DNA of 46,023 nt. Origin: Bacteroidota bacterium. Its GTDB lineage: Bacteria; Bacteroidota; Bacteroidia; Chitinophagales; BACL12. Under the pieces are notes generated by a model. The model did not search any database. It was not told where the DNA came from and saw only the letters and a program-made list of their open reading frames with translations. The position numbers and the translations under genes are program-made. Every line of letters starts with the position of its first letter. Position 1 is the first letter of the stretch. Positions 44,271-46,023 of the stretch are shown piece after piece. The stretch spans positions 1 through 46,023 of the forward strand of contig JAKQVC010000126.1 in the NCBI GenBank assembly GCA_029571985.1. Direction: 5' to 3'.

Positions 44271-44334
44271 TTCTAATTATTTAATTGAGTTAATGATACA
44301 AAGGTGCGATAAGGACTTTGCGCAGGCAATATAC

Positions 44335-44365
44335 TACCCAAAAAGAAAGCACTATACTTTGGGTA
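44335..44365. promoter_or_regulatory. Putative HxlR operator in the divergent promoter region
   Basis: TACCCAAA (44335-44342) and TTTGGGTA (44358-44365) are perfect 8-bp arms around a 15-base spacer. The right arm overlaps the -33 TTTG of the HxlR gene, and the left arm sits upstream of the SnoaL promoter, as expected of an autoregulated divergent control site. Confidence 0.7.
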
Positions 44366-44390
44366 AGTAAAGTAAACTAATTTAACTTTG
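44358..44390 (+). promoter_or_regulatory. Promoter of the HxlR gene
   Basis: TTTG (44358-44361), 21 bases, then TAACTTTG (44383-44390): exact match to the Bacteroidota TTTG-N19..21-TAnnTTTG form. Start codon at 44411. Confidence 0.7.
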
Positions 44391-44410
44391 TTTTTAAGTA
44401 AAAAGCGAAT

Positions 44411-44737
44411 ATGAAACGATATAAAATTGATGGAACATTTTATTATTGTCCGGTGGACTTAACATTGTCTGTTATTGGCGGCAGATGGAAAAGTTTAGTG
44501 CTATGGAATTTAAGAGATGGAACAAAACGCTTTGGAGAATTAAAAAAAATATTGGTGGGTGTAAATGATAAAATGCTTACTCAGGTGTTGCGAGAATTGG
44601 AACAAAGCGGAATTGTAAACCGAAAAGTTCATCAGGTTGTCCCGCCAAAAGTGGAATACACTCTAACTAAGGAAGGCTTGAAATTGCTACCTGTAATGAA
44701 ATTGATGTCGGATTGGGGAGAAAAATTTGAAGTATAA
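44411..44737 (+). CDS. HxlR-family transcription regulator
   Basis: The 108-residue winged-helix protein matches HxlR: CPVDLTLSVIGGRWKSLVLWNLRDGTKRFGELKKIL, then NDKMLTQVLRELEQSGIVNRKVHQVVPPKVEYTLTKEGLKLLPVM. The single cysteine near residue 15 is the redox/aldehyde-sensing position in several HxlR members. It should control the tandem SnoaL genes that diverge from it, and its own transcription, through the dyad at 44335-44365. Confidence 0.93.
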   Translation: MKRYKIDGTFYYCPVDLTLSVIGGRWKSLVLWNLRDGTKRFGELKKILVGVNDKMLTQVLRELEQSGIVNRKVHQVVPPKVEYTLTKEGLKLLPVMKLMSDWGEKFEV

Positions 44738-45046
44738 CTTAATTATCCAAATGTGTTGGATTGCCTGGCAGGGTGCTTTGGCTTAATTTAATGGGTTGAG
44801 TGTGTGTTTGGATGTGCTTTCGCAAGACCGTTTATTTTGTGCATTATCGACTTGCACTCACTATTACTATCGGGCTATAATGGCACAGTGGATATCTACT
44901 GGCTTGCTCATAACGTTACAAACTCTCCGGAGGTATCGTTATTTTGCTCAAATAATCTTTTAGGGCTTTATGCTTTCTTTAAGCTCACAAGTGTTTGAAG
45001 AGCACAAATTCTGCCTATTGCATATATGCTGTTGTACGGAGATGGG
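44738..45046. other. Spacer without a clear gene
   Basis: No gene is apparent. It contains CATAACGTTA near 44910, a string that resembles core sites of integron-type cassettes, but no full attC could be built. Confidence 0.4.
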
Positions 45047-45478
45047 TTATTGAATTGGGAAAATGTATATCGTTTCTACTCTGAGTGTTCCCTCATCGAA
45101 CAGGTCAAAATCTTCCGCTGTTTCAATGTTTTCCGGGTGCTCTTCAATGTCTAGTCCTAAACCATCAATATCGGCGCTGAGTGTGATATAGGGTTCGTAT
45201 ATGAATTTGGTTTTTAACTCCTGTTCACAAGTGGTCAAAGTATCACCAATGCCACAGATACCATTTATTTTGGCACATACGTTTTTGGTAACTGAAATCT
45301 GCGATATCGTTTCATTTTCAATCCAAAAGGAATAATTTTCAGTTCTAATAATTTGCCCATCTCTTGAAGTGGATACTTTGAAAGGCATATTTAAATGATT
45401 AATCAGTTCCAAAAGTTCTGTACGCGACATGGAAAGATGAAAATCGCCAATGCTTATTCCTGGAATAACATTTATCAT
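45047..45478 (-). CDS. Small unknown protein, immunity-like
   Basis: I do not recognise this 143-residue acidic soluble protein with confidence. It opens IPGISIGDFHLSMSRTELLELI, which resembles the 'G-x-G-x-x-hL-G-M-S-x-x-E-h' start of several small immunity-type and DUF proteins, then has alternating strands (SFWIENETISQISVTK) and a Cys pair region KNVCAKINGICGIGD, and ends in a strand. No neighbouring toxin gene is visible in the window, so the immunity idea is tentative. Confidence 0.65.
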   Translation of the reverse strand: MINVIPGISIGDFHLSMSRTELLELINHLNMPFKVSTSRDGQIIRTENYSFWIENETISQISVTKNVCAKINGICGIGDTLTTCEQELKTKFIYEPYITLSADIDGLGLDIEEHPENIETAEDFDLFDEGTLRVETIYIFPIQ

Positions 45479-45633
45479 GGATGCTTGCTTTTGTTGGGCT
45501 TGGCTGATTTACACATGACGTTTTACAGGTATCCGATGCGTGAGCTGATCAGCACATTTATAAAAAAGTAGAATTGATTTTTTGGCTGCCGCAAAACGGT
45601 CTGCAGAGCACGAAACCTTGTCAATTGCAGTTG

Positions 45634-45647
45634 TGCTGTTAACAGCA
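45634..45647. repeat. 14-bp perfect palindrome
   Basis: TGCTGTTAACAGCA in the spacer between two small minus-strand genes. Meaning unknown. Confidence 0.4.
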
Positions 45648-45675
45648 GTAACACCTGCTGGATTGAATGAATTTG

Positions 45676-46017
45676 TCATATCGTTTTTGTCGCTACAATA
45701 GTTTTTTGTTTAGCTATTAGTATTCCGGAAAGCCCTAACGCAGTAATTGTCCAAAATATGGGATAGCCCATTTTCACGGAGTCTATCCAGTCAGTATTTG
45801 TTCCAAAGCCTGTGTTTACTTGAATTGTCAGTAGACTTATGGGAATGACTGCCAAGGCAAGTAAAGTCATCATGAGCATATTTATTTTTTTATTTTTCTT
45901 TATCAATTTATTTGTCACAAACCAATATGCGAAGCCAAGAAAAGCAAAGAGCGTAGTGGCTATTGTAAAGAGGAAAATACTGTCTTTGCTTGTCCGGAAA
46001 CAAAAACTACAATACAT
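45676..46017 (-). CDS. Small membrane protein, start may lie beyond the window
   Basis: A 113-residue frame with three predicted membrane segments (ATTLFAFLGFAYWFV, MLMMTLLALAVIPISLL, IFWTITALGLSGILIA) separated by a short basic loop (NKLIKKNKKIN). The ATG at 46017 is close to the window edge and the true start could be further upstream. No family recognised. Confidence 0.6.
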   Translation of the reverse strand: MYCSFCFRTSKDSIFLFTIATTLFAFLGFAYWFVTNKLIKKNKKINMLMMTLLALAVIPISLLTIQVNTGFGTNTDWIDSVKMGYPIFWTITALGLSGILIAKQKTIVATKTI

Positions 46018-46023
46018 GGCATA

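Noticed and set aside
44804-44998. Plus-strand frame of 64 codons after the HxlR gene
   Set aside because: No domain or start signal; probably chance.

Overview
The window looks like chromosomal DNA of a Bacteroidota bacterium, probably of the Chitinophagales/Saprospirales/Sphingobacteriales side. Evidence: two secreted enzymes with type IX secretion (Por) C-terminal domains (metalloprotease at 9604-12054, GH8 glycosidase at 35754-37295), an Oar-like TonB-dependent receptor, OmpA proteins with thrombospondin-type-3 repeats, weak Shine-Dalgarno signals, and several promoters of the Bacteroidota form TTTG-N19..21-TAnnTTTG. No rRNA, tRNA, transposase, integrase or CRISPR array was seen.

Layout. 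1-2085: the 3' part of an OmpA-family outer-membrane gene, a strong terminator, and a barrel-less paralogue of its C-terminal half. 9542-2106 (minus strand): a tight six-gene run of a DUF547 lipoprotein, an FAD oxidoreductase, a NosR/NapH-like membrane ferredoxin, two GT2 glycosyltransferases and a GT87-like membrane mannosyltransferase; it reads as an envelope glycan or glycolipid unit joined to a redox module. 12054-9604: a secreted zinc metalloprotease. 13323-12190: an AI-2E-type permease.

13.4-27.6 kb is the most interesting part. Two divergent DUF2064 proteins (the family annotated as arsenosugar glycosyltransferases) precede a plus-strand series: TonB-dependent receptor, YnjB-like binding lipoprotein, two permeases, an ATPase, a radical SAM enzyme that does not look like ArsS, two tandem paralogues with a GATase-like look, and an ArsM-like methyltransferase that lacks one of the three arsenic-binding cysteines. 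Next come arsR, a canonical arsM, a metallophosphoesterase and an aquaporin with a wide selectivity filter. Two matching 16-bp inverted repeats mark probable ArsR operators before arsR and before arsM. My reading is a metalloid or organoarsenical uptake and processing locus; the link between the transport half and the ars half is inference from adjacency and family content.

27.6-35.7 kb is housekeeping: AlkD-like repair protein, PLP class IV aminotransferase, queA, a PhnA/YjdM protein, a small SET-domain protein, and sucA-sucB (2-oxoglutarate dehydrogenase E1 and E2). 35.7-40 kb (minus strand) holds the GH8 glycosidase, an aspartyl-protease-like exported protein and a seven-bladed propeller lipoprotein. 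40-46 kb is an accessory stretch of small, mostly unrelated minus-strand genes with long spacers: an unknown protein, DUF2071, a DUF5946-like protein, a tandem pair of SnoaL-like proteins with a divergent HxlR regulator and a clear operator, and two unknown proteins.

Simple-motif intergenic repeats recur: a G-rich 'cgaggccggg' family (three copies), a GTAGTG/GAGTAGTG long hairpin, a 'tctgcg' hairpin and a GGAATGA tract. Apart from the partial gene at the left edge, no gene looks broken.
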